The notes: generated by a model not told the origin, from the sequence alone. Counted from the stretch's first letter, positions 45,839 to 59,080 are shown. The stretch is DNA of 64,000 nt from Apostichopus japonicus (GCF_037975245.1 NC_092582.1:7419001-7483000); one strand, 5' to 3'. Made by a program: numbers and translations.

Positions 45839-48800
45839 AAAATTGTAGTCAAATACCACATCAACAGAGGACTTGAAACAACCACAGATGAGCAAACAGA
45901 CCACCAATACAATAATTCAAACACAAAGTAAATGTATCCCAGTCTGGAGTTGGCCGGTGCTGCTGATATTTGCTACACGGTGACATGGTGACATACTCAC
46001 TTGGCTTACAGTCTCCCTGATAAACTCTTCACATGTCACATTCTTTCCCACTCTTTTTAACCAATTCTAAACTAACACAAGGAAACAAAAGTAGCTAGGG
46101 TGGTGAAAAATTTCTTTTCAAAAGCCACAATGTGCTAAATGTGGTTTGTTAATAGTTAAACTGGCCTTTACTGTAGCAGCTACTAAAACAAAGTGTATAG
46201 TACATGAATAGCTGACAAGGCTGAGAAACAATCAGGTCCCTTGATAAAGAGAAGTAGAATGTTCGGAGAGTAAACCACAATAGTGAAACTATGAGAGAGC
46301 GTAAAGCTAGGCTAGGAACAGACATTAGGCCTACTGTTAGCCCTGTTGCATCCTATATGCAGTATTACATAGTTACAAGCTCATCTATAAACCAGAACAC
46401 AACCTACTTTTCATGTGTGATACATGTGCTGCTGCAATCTGTCCAGCTCTGTTCATTGTCAAAAAAAAAAGAAAAAAGTAGGCCTCACTTTAAGTTCACA
46501 AGGGCACATTCAATGAATTTTATTATATGATAAAATCTGCAGGATCTGACCTTAAGAACAGAGAAGAAGCTATTACAAGGGGAAGTTTTATAAATTGGCG
46601 ACAGATTTCGCCAAGGGAGGAAATATTAAACCATACCCTGGGATAATTCTTTGAAAAGAAAAGGGGCAAAAAAATGATTATCTCTATTGGCGTCTGATGA
46701 ATAACATTTAATTTTCGAAACATTTTATCATGATCAAAGGAAACAATTTACTATCTTACTCCCTAATTATTATATAAAGCCTACTCTTTATCGGAATGTC
46801 ACAACCCATTTTTACTGCCAACATTAAGACATTCCATCTGTCTGGTGATGTTAAAGGACTACTTTTGACACTAAATGTTTGTTGATTGTTGCAGTCCAAG
46901 TTGCATTCCTACATACCACTTGTAAATTTTGACAAACGACACTGTAAAACATCCGAGGCTCGTCAATTAAAGTGGCTGGAACATTAAGTTTAATACACTG
47001 TAGACCATATAAGGAGGTGTCAGTTCCTCAGCTGTAACACAACACTTGATAGGAAAAGTATAACATATTAATCATCTCAAATAACGATTGTTAACGATAC
47101 ATTACAAACTATAGTCAAGGGCACTAGGTAATATTGAATAATTTGTCATTCAAGGGTGCTCTGTTGATCATGTGAAGTTAGGAACAACATGTTTTGGTTT
47201 CCAGTAATAATGATTTAAAAAACAAAGGATTAACATTGAAAGGCACAGAGGAGCCAATGACATCATGAATTAAGCCTTAAAGGAGCATTCCAGACATTTA
47301 GCAGGTTTATTAATGCTAAAACTTTTATATAACTTGAAGATCTTTAAAAAAAATATTATATACTAGAACTAAAAAATTTTCCCTACCCTTTTTTTTTTCA
47401 CTTTTCTTTTTTTTCCTCAAATATGACATATTAAGACTAAAAAATTTCCTGAGGTAACCTCACGTCAGCCTGAATTCCAACATTATGCCAAATAAACATA
47501 TCCACAAGCATATTTTTAAAATTACTTGAAACAGAATTACTGAGTGCTACTACCATGTTGTAACAACAACCACTACATGGTATACCCACCACCCACAGCT
47601 ACAGCAGAACACAATAATTAGAAACCAATAGGACTCCCATTGAGAAAGGAGTAACCACAAATATGTTCCAAATTACCTTTCATAACTAAACCATATCCAA
47701 AGTTAAACTGTTCAAGTTTTACCTGCCCACCTTTCTGTGCACTTGATGTCCTCAAATTAGGCAAAAATGTGACAACATATTTGAGGAACAAGCCACTTTA
47801 GCCACAATTGGGGGGGGGGGGAGGGAAGGGGGAAAGGGTGTTACAAGTCTCTACAAGGTATTACATAAGACCATGTCTTCTCCGCTCATATTTCATCCCG
47901 GTTGTTATGACTAGACAAATTACATGAAAGGAATGTGAAATAGTGCCCAATTTATATCATAAAATGGCCCCTCTGGGCATCTGTCTGGTCACAACCTCAG
48001 AAACTCCAGCTGGAAGCAGCTTGGAGCAGATTCAGTTTTTGGAAAGTTATTACAGCTTGGATACTAACAATACCATAAAAAATGTCATTTATTAACTAGA
48101 CTAGTATAAGTTTCATTTCATGTACAGTCTGGGTCTTATAGGAAACAATAACTTTTGAACTCTATAACTTGCAAGTTACCCTTTAGTTTCCCTCCCTCTT
48201 TCCCTCCCCCTCCCCCTCCCCACAAACCGATTAAGGTTCATTTGTGTGAAACAAACAAAAAACAGGAATTTATCTTAGTTTTGCATAACTGCATCTTATG
48301 AGTAACCAATTAATAGGTTTTTGATGAAATGTTAAGTCTCATAACCCAAATTGTTGCATTATATTTTCAAACTTTCTTGCCAAAGGCTCTACTAGCTCTC
48401 CCTAATCTTTTTGCATCACCACTCCTCCTCCCCCCTCTAATCCCCTCCTCACCATCCTTAATCCAAGTAGTCTTCTTTCAAAACCTGTCTCCTCCCCCCC
48501 CCCCCCTCTTGTTTCCCATTTGTTCCCTCTCCTTTTCTGCTCTCCAAACACATCCCCTTTCCTTGGGTAATAAAGTTCCACTGAGGTCCCCTACTTATCA
48601 TGTGTAGTACTCAATTCCTTCTTGATTGCATGACCAAATTACCTGCCCACCACTCCAAACATAGCTCTGTGTCTAGCTGGTGGAAGTGCATGAAACTGAG
48701 TCATAGGTAACCCAGGGTAGCACATCTCTCCCTGGAGACATCAAACCCTGTTGCTGACTAATACTGTACCAGTATGGAAACTCAATGTCGACTGATAGGA

Positions 48801-49274
48801 AGGTATTTGCTATACCATGTTAAAGTACTACTTCGACTCTCCAAACTGATCACTTTGCAGTTAGTTTGAAGGATTATTCAGGACAAGATACCTACATTTA
48901 TCTAACAACATAATACTAGGCTTGTGTAGATCAAGCTAGATGTGTGTGTTCACTCGAAGTGTATATTTAGATTGCACAGACGTTTGGAAGCCTCAACTGT
49001 TTACATACTTCTGTGCAATTAGCAAAAGAATTAAAACAACTCCAAACTGGCCAAACGCAACTTTATCACTTTATCTATAAAACCCTACACATAAACCCTG
49101 GTAATAAATTCAAAATGGCTTGGAAGGCAACCCGATCTCATCACTCCAATTATAGGCATATATATACATTATCCTTCACAAGTTCACATGGTGTATAATC
49201 TAATATTCCCTGTAAACATTCATCATGTGTTAAATGTAAGTAGTGATTCTTGACATAAAGCTGTTTCTGAATTC
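45839..49274. other. Non-coding, presumed intronic
   Basis: No supported exon. Homopolymers G11 (47811-47821) and C14 (48495-48508) and pyrimidine tracts at 48190-48220 and 48423-48450. Several frames of 60-90 codons without domains. Confidence 0.45.
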
Positions 49275-49480
49275 CTTCTCTAAATTATGTACATAGACCA
49301 TTAAAGACACATTGTTGTATCTATATATCCACACAATAATTACCCTCTGTAAAATATGTACATAGACCATTTAAAGACACATTGTCGTATCTATCCACAC
49401 AATAATTACCCTCTGTAAATTATGTACATAGACCATTTAAAGACACATTGTTCTCTCTACTCAAACAATGATTAACACTG
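49275..49480. repeat. Tandem repeat, period 66-69 bp, about 2.6 copies
   Basis: TATGTACATAGACCATTTAA followed by AGACACATTGT and ACACAATAATTACCCTCTGT recurs with starts at 49286, 49355 and 49421. It ends about 15 bp from the donor of the exon candidate at 49496-49619, so it would lie at the very start of that intron. Confidence 0.9.
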
Positions 49481-49495
49481 ACAAATGCAACGTAC

Positions 49496-49619
49496 CTTGG
49501 TACAAGTACCTTCTTCTCAGCCTACTCTTGTACAAAAGTTTCCTCGGAAAGTTCAATTTGAGACGACTCCCTTCGGATAGCGAGGGCGAAACCTCGAATG
49601 GATCTGCCTTGAAGTTCAT
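49496..49619 (-). CDS. Likely first coding exon of an unidentified minus-strand gene
   Basis: On the minus strand ATG at 49619 opens 41 codons: MNFKADPFEVSPSLSEGSRL, KLNFPRKLLYKSRLRRRYLY, Q, then one leftover G before the donor CCAAG|GTACGTTG. The segment is GC-rich and CpG-rich (CCATTCGAGG, TCGCCCTCGCTATCCGAAGG) against AT-rich flanks. The peptide passes from an acidic/serine part to a strongly basic part (RKLLYKSRLRRR), with no signal peptide. The leftover G is the base the exon at 10108-10214 needs, giving Asp. A CpG-richer flank lies upstream (49620-50340). No family was recognised. Coding status is fairly well supported by composition and splice phase; the pairing with 10.1 kb is inference. 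Confidence 0.5.
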
Positions 49620-50340
49620 GACGGCTTCGATATGATTTAAATGACATAAAAATCCCACGAAACAGTACACACATCTATCTTATCCCTCGTAGATTCCGGT
49701 TACCAATATTACAGCTTTGAGTACTTTGTCTCAATACTAAAACAGCTGACTGCTCTAGCTATATCAAAGCCGTGCAATATATCCAACTGGTTTTGACATT
49801 TTTTGCAGAAATGTGCTGGTCATAATTAAACTGTACATACACAAAATTTACAGCTACGATGAAGTATACAGTTGACGACGTGTAGAACCGAGTCGTAGAT
49901 TCGGCTGATTAATCCTAGAGCTGTTGCCTCTACAATCCAAGGACAAACATATCAGACACTGTTAGACATTCTAATTCAAACAGATCTCGTCAGCTGATGG
50001 GTGCATGTTTTCACAGACAAATTTACACACACATCTATGCAAAGTCAGCACAACTTTATATACTACTACTTCAAAGAGCTTGTAGATCCAGTCGGAACTA
50101 CAACATCAAAATTTGTTGTCACGATTGAGCTAAATAAACTTGCAATAAATCTTGTAATCTCATTTACGAAGCTCGATCAGGAGCTCCATATATGCAATCC
50201 CTCGATTTGCTAATCCTCCACGATCCCTCGAGGAAGGTAGTGATGTGACTTCAGATCAACTCCGATGACTTGCGATTGGCTCTCTCGGACAATCTAATTA
50301 GGTGATTGGTAGTGGTATTCGAATCTTGTGCAGGTATCTT
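49620..50340 (-). promoter_or_regulatory. Possible CpG-richer promoter region of the 49.5-kb first exon
   Basis: Upstream of the minus-strand ATG the sequence has more CpG than the window average (TTGACGACGTGTAGAACCGA, GAGTCGTAGATTCGG, CGATCCCTCGAGG). On the minus strand it contains GAGAGCCAATCGCAAG at 50271-50286, a CCAAT-type box. No TATA box at a consistent distance was identified. This is a composition-based call only. Confidence 0.3.
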
Positions 50341-52228
50341 CGTATCTCTATAAACCAACTTCACATGTATGTATGTTACAGCACTGGCATTTAACCTTTT
50401 AATTTTCTGTGCTTGACCATGGCCTCTTTGTTGGTATAAAGCGATTTAACATCATAGCTTGTATTTAATTTATGCTATTGGCCAATGTTCAGTTATAATG
50501 ATAACACAATTTCTTCTTATAATAGTTCCTCTGGCCAGACTATCACAAATTTGTGAATTAAATTTAGAAGACACTTGATAATTTGCACCTTGGCATGAAA
50601 GTGATCTTCAAGTTATTTTCAGAAAAAAAAATGCCTTAAATAGCCAGTTTGCCATAAACTGATTAAAATAATTGAACCGAAAATGCTCCGTTACCAATTC
50701 CACTTATCTATCATCCTGTAACGTGAAGTACTGGTCTGGGATATTTGACAGAGACCATACAAAGCACTATCGTACCAAACGGTACATCAGTATAATTTGA
50801 ATCAACTTGAAACACCTCAGAACATCTCTCTGGCACACCCTGAAGTACCCTCAAAAATCCGATGACGTAAAATATTGTCCAAATTTCCAATAAACATATA
50901 AACAAATGGCTGTACAACAGCAACCATTAGTTGAGAAAAAGAGACTCCAATATCTAATACATTGTCGTCCAAAGTTTAAAAATCAATGAGAACAGTTACC
51001 AAAATGCTGTATAATACCAAACCTATATATATATATATATACAGAGACACATGATAATGCTATTATATCTAGGTAGAACTAATCAATTTTAATACCGTAC
51101 ACTGTGTTACAACACAGTTACAAGGTGGAAAGGTGTTCATCCAAGCACTAAATTAAAGCACACGTGGTTATTTAGTTAAAAGCAGTTCTATCCTTTGATT
51201 CCTGTTGAAACACCTTCACCAATGACATACACTACCACTCAGCTAGAACTAAGATGATTCCTACAGTATGTGATCAATAGTTTAAAGAGAGTGACTGTTT
51301 AGGAGGGACAGCTACTGAAGTAGATCAACTTCCTCAAAGAAACCTCTTGTAAAGTAACAGTCATACCTACAAATAGTTCATTTCCTACTTATGGTAAACA
51401 ATACTAAACATAAGAATATTTTGGTGACGACAAAAGTTTGCTAGCACTTTTCTTATCCCAAAGTCCTGAAATATAACGACAAACACGGGGAATGAATTTA
51501 TTTCCAAGGAAGTAAAAATCCCTGAAAGCAATAAAGTGTGTAGCCAGAGAATGCTTTAGTCAGGCAAAGTACGAAACAACTGCGAACAAGGAAAGCGTGA
51601 ATTATGACAAATGGTGATGATGATCTGATTTACATTGTGTACATATAGGGGCCATAACTAGCCTTCCATAGTTCATCAAACCTGTTCCTCTTTTCTAAAT
51701 ATAATTAGTTGAGCCTTAGGCTTGGAGCTAGAGCAATTAAAGACAACAATCCCTTTGCTATATTTCCTTCAAGAGGAACAGCCAAAGAGTTCCTGTTTAT
51801 GTCATCTATGGTACAGGTACAGTAGGCCAGTTTCATCCCCATTTCGACAATGTCATCATAATTATTTTGTAACAATTCCTGCACTGGTAATTGTTCAGTT
51901 GTAAAACGTGACTGAAAGTATAGTTATGACAAAAAATCAATTGATCAAGTTGAATTGTCTGCAGATATTACAAAAAGATTTTATTTTAAACTGTAGACCT
52001 CTTCCTCTTTCTTACCCTATCACTACCTTGTATTTACCGTGCAAAGGACGAGAATAGTCCTCGAACAGATTGGTTTCTGGTACCATTTGATAGGCTTGCT
52101 TAGTGCCGGTTTCACACCAATGGTAATTTCCTCACATGTGAGGTCATAAGTATTGCCCCAAAATATGCTAGGAAGTCAGATAATGGTCACCCATCTTCAA
52201 ATTTCAACAAGCATTTTATTGCCATAGT
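50341..52228. other. Non-coding spacer
   Basis: AT-rich with a (TA)n microsatellite at 51025-51041. No gene evidence. Confidence 0.5.
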
Positions 52229-52572
52229 TTAAATGCATTCGAGACTCGCCCCAAACTGCGTGCTGACCCATAATAAGTTAAGTTTCTGTTGCTTGCAAGT
52301 GAAGTTCTTTTCTTGTTGCTACAAAATGCAGACAGTTATGAAATGTGATACCTTGTTATCTTTTATCTAGACCTGGGATATCCACCGCTGCCATATACAC
52401 TGTGTTGTGGGTATTGACCGTAGAGCATGTATTGACTGTACACTAGTGTCTTATTACTGACGGTACTCGGGATCGATGGTGGTGTCTTACACTTCTGATA
52501 CACCTCATTCGAAACTAGGTCAGATTACTGGACTCAGATGTTTCTTTGTGCGCGAGTCTTCACTCCCTTTAA
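52229..52572 (+). mobile_element. TTAA MITE, copy 2 (336 bp)
   Basis: TTAA at 52229-52232 and 52569-52572 flank 52233-52568. The ends are ATGCATTCGAGACTCGCCCC and, inverted, AGGGAGTGAAGACTCGCGCA. It aligns with copy 1 throughout but lacks about 20 bp after ACTGACGGTA and a few other short blocks. Same orientation as copy 1. It is the most diverged of the three, including at its left terminus (AGG changed to ATG). Confidence 0.9.
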
Positions 52573-54616
52573 AGTAATTATCCACAATTGTAAATGTGAT
52601 ATTTAATTAATCTATTCTAACAACACTCGATGTCTGGGAATAATCTGGAAGACCAGAGTCCTTCAGGAAAACCTTTTTGAAAATTTATAACAATATTTAA
52701 TGGAAATTATTTAATGTTTGGGGTTTTTACTCATTGGCAGGATTATCACACATGCCTATAATCACATACTGTGGTTGAAATCATTTTTTTCTTTTGACAG
52801 CTAGTATATTTTCTATATACATCCCTTAATCACATCTCACCCCCACTGCCCCACTCCCTCTCCCCACTCTCCCTATCTCCCACTTCCCCTCCCACTCCCC
52901 CTCCTCCCCCTCTCCCCACTCTCCCCAAGGTACTCCATATGACAGATCCAAGAAATCTTTGGATAAGTGAATTACAATACATACTGGTAAAATTGAAACC
53001 CAATCTCATTGCTTCCTTTCTTTTGTGATAACTTATGACATTTGATAATTCTGATAATCCCATTTGACATTTGCTCAGTCTCAATAGATAATCCACTTCA
53101 CTTTAATCCCCCCATGGTCCTCAAAGCTCCACCTGTAAATGGGGACAGCAAGGAGTAGATTATTCTTGTTACCATGGTAACCATTGTCCATCACTCATCA
53201 AAAGTTACTTAACTTAATTGATGAGGGACAGTTCAATGCATCCATAATGAAACCACATGTGCTGACAGCACATTATGCTGTGACTTTAAAGGACTACTGT
53301 AGAAATTTACAGACTGAATATAAAGCTGCTTTCTGTATGAATGATTGTCACAATATGATGATAGTATTTTTGGCAAGCCTCCAAGAAACCCTTCTGTACT
53401 GAAAGTATAATCTTTAAATATTTCTTCAGGTCACTTTATTTTGACTACTGTTATTTCAATAATCAATGATTACTTCCTTTTAAGTGTAGCTCAGGTTGAG
53501 GTTAAGTGTAACTAGAGGCTATTTATCTGTCTGTCCTTCTATATGCCTCACACAGTATACAAGTTCACACAGCTTGACCAACCTGGAAAAGTGATAGTCT
53601 TTACCACTGTAGATACCTGTAACTATGGTGACATACCATAGTGATTTACATCACAATCAAGGATATATGCATAGGCTAACAACCCTAACACACAACTACA
53701 TGACATAAATGAGACAAGACTCTGGAATAACACAGAGAATCCTGGTTATCTGAAGTTATCAGATCAAGGAACCCAATAACATTACAAGGTGTGACCATGC
53801 ATTCACCAATAAACCAGGAGCATAGTTAGACTTCTGTTTTTAGGGGGGGACAAATGTTTTTCTAAGGATGGCGGTTGTATGCATGACCTGGTTTGGAAAA
53901 AACAACATTTTCTGATTGTTCATTGGGCTGACAGATAACTGCCGCCTCCCCTTTAAATACAAGTGTCCAGGATATGTGAGGATATGTTACATATCAAGAC
54001 AAGTCTTCATCATATAAACTTATCATACAAATATGAATCTTGTGGCTGCACCACGGCAGCGATCAATTGCATGCATGTAAAAGTACAGTAAAACATACTT
54101 AGGTAGTAACAAGAAAGTATTAAGTTTAACAACAGTCAAATATGTTGTGTGGAAGCAACTGGCTAGCATAGGCCTACAGTACTTAATTTCTATTAGACAT
54201 TACCGCTATCTGAATTGAATTTCTCCCAAAATTATCGGTATTTTCATAATGCACCGACTGACAAAAGTGAGCCGTGACTCTACAGAGTGTAACAAAGAAG
54301 AACAGTGAGTGCCCACTGCAAATTGTTAGCAGTTGCCCAAGCCTTCTCACAAAATACAGTCAATGCTCTAAAGTTTATCAAGTGAGTTAACCTATCAAAG
54401 TATGATCACCTTTTAAGTAGAGGATCACTGTTTCAAAACAAAGCCTACAGGACAGCAATTGCTTTAATTAGAATCTGAGGAACAAGCTTTTGAACTACAA
54501 ATACAGTGTCAGATGGTTGTCACGGTGACAACTGGTACTATGGATGACTTATTAACCTCTATTGAAAGTTGTTGATTAAGTTTGACAGGATGGCCTAGTG
54601 TCTGCCTCATCATAAT
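52573..54616. other. Non-coding spacer
   Basis: Holds a 90-bp almost pure C/T tract at 52837-52926. No supported gene. Confidence 0.5.
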
Positions 54617-54870
54617 CAGATGGACTTAATATGACCCCATTACATCACTTACTTAATACTGAGCTGGACAGACATGAAGGTCCCAACTGTTAATGTGATC
54701 CCATTACATCACTTACTTACTGAGCTGGACAGACATGGATACATCCCGACTGTTAATATGACCTCATTACATCACTTACTGAGCTGGACAGACATAAATT
54801 TACCGACTGTTAATATGACCCAATTACATCACATACTGAGCTGGACAGACAAGAATGTCCGACTGTTTTT
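54617..54870. repeat. Tandem repeat, period 57-61 bp, four copies
   Basis: GAGCTGGACAGACA recurs at 54661, 54722, 54781 and 54838. It is followed by a variable spacer and then CGACTGTTAATATGACC and ATTACATCACTTACT. Copies differ by small indels. Confidence 0.93.
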
Positions 54871-54927
54871 TGGGGTAGGTGTGGTTCTCCAAGAATAAGA
54901 AAGGAATGTCTCCAGCTGGCTAAAATG

Positions 54928-55038
54928 CAGATGAGGATCAAATTAACGAGAGATAAGACCAACAGACATAGGAGATGGCCCTCCGCACTGTTTCTCAGAT
55001 GAGGATCAAATTAACGAGAGATAAGACCAACAGACATA
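54928..55038. repeat. 43-bp direct repeat, offset 68 bp
   Basis: CAGATGAGGATCAAATTAAC, followed by GAGAGATAAGACCAACAGACATA, occurs identically at 54928-54970 and 54996-55038. Confidence 0.95.
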
Positions 55039-56678
55039 CACAAGATGAGCACTCCTCTCAAAGTAATAACATAGCACCACCATCAGTCGTCATCTTCCAT
55101 GGTGTTCAACAAATATTTTGCATGTGAGGCATCGACCAATGCTGTTGACATTGGGTGAGTGAGAGAGAGGGGTGCTGTTATTATATATTTGGTAATGGGA
55201 CCATCTAATTCCCATTAATACATCCCAGAAATAAAGACTGGTTGCATGCAGTGATAAGAAACTTTAAAACTATATTTCTTTCATGGAAGTGCCACACTCT
55301 CGGAGCATTTTTATCCAATGGTACTGTAACATTAAATGTCAACTTTGATCTTTCCCAAAATATGAGCATAATTTTCAAAAGTTTGAGCAATTCTTAATAG
55401 TTTAAAATCTGTTGTCTTTCGAGAGGAAAGGGCTGAACGATAAATCATTTACATTGAATGATGCCATCACAACTTGTTGTATCGTTCGGCCAGCCATGCA
55501 GCACCTGAATGAAAGATCCGATTGACTGTCAACTGTGGTGGTCTAACAAAATATTTTATTAATTCTGATAATTTTTACATGAAATATAGACATGATTCAT
55601 GCAGTAACCAACTCATCATAATACCATTACCCTCACATCCGCTTATACACTAACCCACTAACCTGGACCGATGATGTCAATGAGGAGACATGCAAAAAAA
55701 CAATTAATTGTAGCACTCAATTCTTATTGTACTCCTTGAATGTATATTTTACAAATGTCCTGCTAATCATAGCTATAACATTCCTTGTGTTGCTACGTGA
55801 ACAGTGTAATCTAGCTAAGTGGCACATTTTCCAATGTTAACTGCAGTTTACAATTCCAAAATTGCCATAAATTTTGAGTATTTTCTTTCAAACAGTGGAA
55901 CTGCAGCTGGAACGCACGCAGCATATCAGGACTGTACACAAATGTACACAAATGTGAGAAGCAGACGACATGCTTAGTAAACAAGCACGTAAACAAGCAT
56001 GTGTGATATGATAGGAGCGACCGCTGTAAGCAATTTATATGACTCTGACGCTAGATATTCGAATAGTAGCCAGGGTCCATACAGATCAAGTCTTTTATGA
56101 GACGGAAAGTAACTCTGAACAACATTATCCTCGGCAGTTATTTTAGAATTTACCATAAAATGCCCTTTATAGTGGCGTTCTGTTGTCTACAGAATGCTCA
56201 TCTCTTCGAACTGACAAAGGGTTAAATAATATATAGCAGCACCTGGGAGCATGTCACATGACCCTCCATGGTTGTTGGTACATTTTCCTACTGTGGAGTG
56301 AGACTGAGGTCCAGGTCATCATATATCTGATCAACCCTCCAGCCAAACTGTGCACTGTACTAATTTTATTTTATTTTAAAAACCTTGTCTAAAAGAAGCA
56401 TTTATTTAACTACAGTAGTATCAGAATTATTTTGGTGCTTGAACCATTCCCCATCTCATTGTTGTTAGAAGTGAAGTATAGGTATTTATAAACATAGTAA
56501 CAGTGAGTTCATTTCTGCTTGAATAAGTTACAAATAATGTTTACTGGTTTGCCGCAAATTCATTCAAGCTGTCAGTGCTCTCATGTGATGTCCTAAAATG
56601 ATCCCCCTCTTTCATACTGTAAACCACCACTGCAGCACGCTATTACCACATATATTGCCAGAGTTTTTGGCCAGGAAT
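55039..56678. other. Non-coding spacer
   Basis: AT-rich. Small duplications such as TGTACACAAA (55933-55954) and GTAAACAAGCA (55976-56000). No gene evidence. Confidence 0.5.
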
Positions 56679-57046
56679 TTAAAGGGTGTAAAGACTCGCG
56701 CAAAAAGAAATGTCTAATGCTATTAATCTGACCTAGATTTGAATGAGGTGTAACAGAAGTGTTAAACGCCACCATCGATCCCAGAGAATATACACATAGC
56801 TTGCTACCGTCGGTAATTAGACACTAGTGTACAGTCAGTACATACAGCTGCGGTCAATACCCACAGCACAGTGTACACACGATACAGCGATGGACATCTC
56901 AGGTCCAGCTAAAGATAACAAGGCAGCACGTTTCATTACTGTCTGCATTTTGTAGAGACACGAACAAAATGTCACGTGCAAGGCAACGGAAAGTTGACTT
57001 TTTCAGATGGCGGTAGCGGTTTGGGGCGAGTCTTCAATGCCTTTAA
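56679..57046 (-). mobile_element. TTAA MITE, copy 3 (360 bp, inverted)
   Basis: TTAA occurs at 56679-56682 (within GGAATTTAAAGGG) and 57043-57046. Between them 56683-57042 is the reverse complement of copy 1, with ends AGGGTGTAAAGACTCGCGCA and, inverted, AGGCATTGAAGACTCGCCCC. Length equals copy 1 exactly and the left-hand terminus is identical to copy 1. It lies in opposite orientation to copies 1 and 2, showing independent insertion rather than local duplication. Confidence 0.92.
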
Positions 57047-57232
57047 GACATCCAACGACCAAACTCAATCGATAAAAATATGCCAGATACCTGAATTCAT
57101 ATATACCTTGTTTTATTATTGTCCGTCAACAAGTTAAAACGGTTAGATTTAGTGTTTTTTAATAGCACTAAAGATGCCCTAACCCAATCTACTAGATTTT
57201 GTTATCTTATTTTGATCGAAAAATAAACACAG

Positions 57233-57300
57233 GTCTTACAAATGACCTGTCTTTGAACCTGATAGGTCTCAAAAGTTTTGACCTGACCATCCAGACTTTG
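57233..57300 (+). CDS. Candidate internal coding exon, plus strand
   Basis: A T-rich stretch (GTTATCTTATTTTGATCG) and AAATAAACACAG form a fair acceptor, and AGACTTTG|GTAAGTTA a strong donor. The 68-bp segment has one open frame: two carried bases, then LTNDLSLNLIGLKSFDLTIQ and TL, ending in phase 0. The regular leucine spacing resembles a leucine-rich or helical segment, but that is too little to name a family. It starts 187 bp after MITE copy 3. Confidence 0.3.
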
Positions 57301-59080
57301 GTAAGTTAAAACCAACTGCATTGTTTGATTAATTCTCAGAAGTTTTGCTGGTTTGAAAATCTTGTTTGTTTTTGTCTGTTTGATATCAACTCATATCGCA
57401 TTACAATGGCTTTACCACTTGAGAGAAAAATGAAACCATCCACAAACTGTTTACAAATTATTGTAAATAAGTTTACAAAGATCTCTGAAAAAAAAAGCAT
57501 GCGATCAAAGTACACATGTTCTGGAAACTTGAAAAAGTAGACAAATGTTTTAAAAATAGAAGAATTCTTTGAAAAATTAGCAAAGCAAATAATTAATGCA
57601 TCATGGGGATACAGACGTTGGCATTCTCTGGATGTAGTAGGATTGCTAATTTCCATACATGTAAAATTAGTTGATAGTTATAATAACAGAAGTACAGTAC
57701 AGTGTCAATTACTTAATTGAGTACTTGTTGCACTATGATGGCGTCACTTGTGAAAGACCATAGTATAAATTCAACGTAGAAATTCTCCAGTGGAGAAAAG
57801 CATAAACATACTCCCTTCATTATGGCCTATAAAAATATTTGGAGTATATTTCATTATATCAAAACAGCAGGCATACAATTTATTAAGCTATAAACTCATG
57901 TACAAAGTATATCATTAGGGTTAAAGACCGCATAGTCACTACAGCAATGTGTCATTTATACATTTAAAATTAACTACATGATGTCCTCAAGTTTGTTGCT
58001 ACAACCAAAATGTACTATTCCTGGTGCTGGCCTGTTTCTCTCCTTTGTTTTTATCTTCCTCTTTGGGGGGGGGGTATTGTTTGGGAAGAGGAAATGGAGG
58101 GGAAGGGGTGGGCATTCCACAAGTCAATTCTAAGAACCAGTATTTCAATTTTTCTCCTGATCCTGCCATCTTCTTGTTCTAGTATTTAATAGGTATCATG
58201 TTGCATTACAGTGTTAAGTGGATACCTTATTATCATCCTTAAATAGATATAGATGGAGTATCCCTTGCACTTGACCCAATTAGAGAGGAACAATATGACT
58301 TGTCTGAGTCTAATAAGCAGTATGCATAGAAATTAATAATATGCAGAAGAGAAATATTATCTCATTAGACTCATTTCAGGAGTTGAGGAAATTAACCCTG
58401 AAACTTTGACCATATATCAGATTCAAGCAAAATAATCACAGGTAACTACCCACAAGGATTATTTGACTAACTACGAACAGGATCGTTGATTCGATCAGAT
58501 TGGCGTTTAAACTCCACTTCTTGGTCTTAAAAAAAAATGCTCTGTTACACTGCATGCATTAATTAGAAATTAACCAGACTGATATTGCACCAATGCTGGG
58601 AGGTGGGCGAGGGGTGGGTATGGGGATGTGCTAGAATGTTTTATACCAATTTTGACTTTGTCATATAAACAAAGACAAAGAAGCAAATTGTCGCACCCCT
58701 CCCGACCCACTTACCCTCTTACCTTCCCCATTCAATCTCCTTTTCCAATCCCTTCCTTGTTGCATTAACCCTGTTTTTTTGATACCTCAACAGCGAAAGA
58801 GATTCTTCCTGGCACCCTCCATCCCATTTACCCAGCTTCTATTACCCAACAAATATCAAATTCTCCCTTAAAATAAAAATCTCCCACATCATGATTGAGC
58901 AACTGATTACTGTACCTGTGCATCCTCCAAAACTGCACAGACTTTTACCATTTATAACTTTGTACTATATACTGACCTATTCATGGAAGCCAAAGAAAAT
59001 ATATGACTAAAGTTAAGACTAAATTTGGGATTCCATTTGCAATAATAAATTATTTAAAATCATAAATACTTTCCACTTAC
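57301..59080. other. Non-coding spacer
   Basis: G-rich tract at 58065-58110. Overlapping frames of 71 and 106 codons on opposite strands at 57.3-57.65 kb have no recognisable domain and sit in AT-rich sequence. Confidence 0.5.

Noticed and set aside
57325-57656. Overlapping frames of 71 (+) and 106 (-) codons
   Set aside because: Mutually overlapping, AT-driven residues (F, K, I, N), no domain.
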